This document shows, in pieces, positions 62,770 through 64,000 of a stretch of DNA of 64,000 bases. Source of the stretch: Arenibacter arenosicollis (GTDB taxonomy: Bacteria; Bacteroidota; Bacteroidia; Flavobacteriales; Flavobacteriaceae). Location of the stretch: the NCBI RefSeq assembly GCF_014397245.1, contig NZ_JACLHY010000025.1:1-64000 (forward strand), in the 5' to 3' direction. Below the pieces are notes generated by a model, which saw only the letters and a program-made list of their open reading frames with translations, did no database searches and had not been told where the DNA came from. The position numbers and the translations under genes are program-made. Each line of letters begins with the position of its first letter. Within the stretch, counting starts at the first letter, position 1.

Positions 62770-62815
62770 CAGTTTTCAGTAAACAGTTTTCAGTAAACAG
62801 TTTTCAGTAAACAGT
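62770..62815. repeat. tandem repeat, 14-bp unit
   Basis: Three perfect copies of CAGTTTTCAGTAAA plus a partial fourth (62770-62783, 62784-62797, 62798-62811, 62812-62815), starting two bases after the stop codon of the preceding gene. The following 100 bases contain looser repeats of AATAGTCAATAGT/AACAATAAGCAAT type. Confidence 0.9.
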
Positions 62816-62984
62816 ACTCTTCAGTTATAAGCCATTAGGCAATAGTCAATAGTGGATTACCACAGTGAACAATAAGCAATTTTAACGTAAGAAGTAAAAT
62901 AGTATTGAGTGATTAGTATTGAGAATCTAGAACCTAGATGCTAGGTTTTTGGCAACCAACAAATTCCCCTCTTCTGAGAGCCTG

Positions 62985-63299
62985 TCCCGCCTTTTCCGCG
63001 GGAGGTTAGCCTGCCTGCCTCAGGCAGGGGGTGTGTTTCAAACCTCGCAACTTATCCATACCCCTCGGCTTGGGCTTTCCATCCCTTCCGTCTTCTCCGC
63101 TGTCAGCGAAGAATCCACCTTCCCTTGGTTAAGGGAAGGAGCTTTTCATGTTTCCCCACTTCGAGTTTACCTTCCGATAGGGAGGCCTGCCTCGACGGCA
63201 GGCAGGTGATTTTTATGAAGCGAAACGCAATAAAATTGTATCGAGAAGTAGACGAACAACACCAAAGCAGTTCTCGATACTAAATGCCTATCGGCATTT
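62985..63299. repeat. cluster of extragenic palindromes
   Basis: Within 315 bp of GC-richer non-coding DNA: TCCCGC/GCGGGA (62985-63003), CCTGCC/GGCAGG (63014-63028), CCTTCCCTT/AAGGGAAGG (63118-63139, perfect), GCCTGCC/GGCAGGC (63185-63203), GTATCGAGAA/TTCTCGATAC (63238-63247 and 63271-63280) and AAATGCC/GGCATTT (63282-63299). An 86-codon frame across it (62949-63209) is not protein-like. These look like flavobacterial REP-type elements; the rest of 62816-63528 holds no gene. Confidence 0.75.
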
Positions 63300-63459
63300 C
63301 ACTCGAACTGACGACAGAATCAAGAACATAGAAATTCAAAAGTTTTCGACTCTGGTCGGTCTCTTTATTCTTTACTCTTTTTTCTATAGGCTCTGCCTTT
63401 TGCCTTTTGGCTATTCCGTCATTGCAAGTTTACCTCTTTTAGGTCCTTTTTCCCCAAAC

Positions 63460-63500
63460 CAAAAAGTCACCAACAGACCTTTGCAAATCTTATTGGTGAC
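63460..63500 (-). terminator. terminator of the sugar isomerase gene
   Basis: Minus-strand stem GTCACCAA (63493-63500) / TTGGTGAC (63466-63473), eight perfect pairs with a 19-nt loop, followed by TTTTTGG. It lies 29 bp past the stop codon. Confidence 0.7.
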
Positions 63501-63528
63501 CTTTAGCTTTTAAGGCCTTGGGTACCTC

Positions 63529-64000
63529 CTATTTAAAATCGGGCCAATATTCCTTCACTTTCTTTCTTAAGAAGGCTACACTGCGCTCCAATTGGTCCAT
63601 ACCGTCCACGCCGTCTTCAATACTGATCCATCCGTCAAAACCAACTCTTTTCAGTTCCTTGAAAATGGCATCATAATCGTTTAGGCCCTTACCTATCTCT
63701 CCATGGCTAAGCCTTTTGGCATACCCCATAGCACCGCCTTCTTCCTTTCTCAAATCTTCAATAGTTCCTTCTTTCAGGTAGCGATCGCTGGCATGCATGG
63801 TCACAACACGATCGGACACACGGTAGAGGAGCTCCAAGGGATCTTCCCCGGCCAAAAAGGTATTGCTGGGATCGTAATTTACTCCAAAATTAGGATGGTG
63901 GATCCTATCTACCAATTTGCAAAAAATGTCCATTTGTTGGGCAAACTCTGGATACTCCCAAAAATCGTCCTTATAGTGGTTTTCCAAAATTAAGGTAACT
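63529..64000 (-). CDS. sugar phosphate isomerase/epimerase (TIM barrel), 5' end outside window
   Basis: The C-terminal 156 residues of a xylose-isomerase-like/AP-endonuclease-2 family enzyme. The frame stays open to the window edge with V-T-L-I-L-E-N-H, so the start lies beyond base 64000. Metal-site features are the Glu of ILENH, the GVNYDPSNTFLAG Asp, H in VTMHASDRY, and E in ISIEDGVDG; the last segment is the typical closing helix. Family members interconvert ketoses, epimerise sugars or process inositols. Substrate unknown. Confidence 0.88.
   Translation of the reverse strand, partial: VTLILENHYKDDFWEYPEFAQQMDIFCKLVDRIHHPNFGVNYDPSNTFLAGEDPLELLYRVSDRVVTMHASDRYLKEGTIEDLRKEEGGAMGYAKRLSHGEIGKGLNDYDAIFKELKRVGFDGWISIEDGVDGMDQLERSVAFLRKKVKEYWPDFK

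Noticed and set aside
62949..63209. 86-codon plus-strand frame
   Set aside because: It runs through the palindrome cluster, has no normal residue pattern, and its frame is explained by GC-rich repeats.
1..64000. CRISPR array, tRNA, rRNA, prophage or insertion sequence
   Set aside because: No spaced direct repeats of CRISPR type, no cloverleaf or rRNA text, and no transposase, integrase or phage structural genes were found.

Overview
The window looks like chromosomal DNA of a gliding-type marine Flavobacteriaceae (Bacteroidota). The evidence is an AT-rich sequence, start regions without Shine-Dalgarno sites, many copies of the Bacteroidota -7 promoter box (TAnnTTTG), menaquinone genes, a type IX secretion (T9SS type B) gene set, TlpA/DUF4369 and CHU_C proteins, and family members with typical flavobacterial lengths. 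Genus is not resolvable by eye; Maribacter/Zobellia/Arenibacter-like is a guess. I see no rRNA, tRNA, CRISPR array, phage or insertion sequence. Most of the window is well-packed housekeeping sequence.

Layout. 1-7.4 kb (minus strand): an orphan LytTR response regulator, menA with a SPOR-domain protein, a CvfB-type RNA-binding protein, DUF2853, then menD, menF and a hotdog thioesterase that could be the DHNA-CoA thioesterase. 7.4-8.6 kb: an esterase and a GNAT. 9.1-13.7 kb: topoisomerase IV parE-parC. 13.8-17.4 kb: a fatty-acid-hydroxylase-type membrane enzyme facing a PLP enzyme pair that best fits sulfonolipid (capnine) synthesis: a CBS-like cysteate synthase (CapA-like) and an alpha-oxoamine synthase (CapB-like). 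17.5-22 kb: oligopeptidase B, YbaB, a thioredoxin-like protein and a TrpB with no adjacent trp genes. 22.2-28.1 kb: the complete four-gene ligase-associated DNA repair cassette (exonuclease, ATP-dependent ligase, Lhr-like helicase, PdeM). 28.2-33.2 kb: YegP, threonine aldolase, and the ATP-grasp / alpha-E / transglutaminase operon, a widespread but uncharacterised predicted peptide-modifying system. 33.2-38 kb: prfB with its programmed +1 frameshift, an ArsC-like protein, and a secreted Gly/Tyr-rich protein coupled to a TonB-type outer-membrane protein.

38.7-43 kb (minus): a small membrane protein that is easily missed, a QEGLA-motif metallopeptidase, a DAACS symporter and aroC. 43-50.7 kb: an LpxH-like hydrolase, a large FAD/Fe-S oxidoreductase, a small outer-membrane protein, a TlpA lipoprotein, a rhomboid and a lipid A-type acyltransferase; the last two diverge from a perfectly palindromic double promoter. 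50.8-55 kb: a T9SS type B cargo protein, PorP/SprF and an OmpA-family partner. 55-62.8 kb: a second fatty-acid-hydroxylase paralogue, a secreted EEP phosphatase, glmM, an AcpH-type protein, a DUF5602-like lipoprotein, gamma-glutamyltransferase and an unknown membrane-anchored protein. 62.8-63.5 kb is a GC-richer intergenic island of tandem repeats and palindromes. The right edge cuts a TIM-barrel sugar isomerase/epimerase.

Shared themes are chorismate flow (aroC to menF/menD), and envelope lipids and surface (CapA/B-like pair, LpxH, acyltransferase, T9SS triad, TonB protein). The features most worth following up are the sulfonolipid pair, the peptide-system operon, the palindromic divergent promoter, the RF2 recoding site in a lineage that rarely uses Shine-Dalgarno pairing, possible leaderless starts for menD and the CvfB gene, and the repeat island with a relative between parE and parC.
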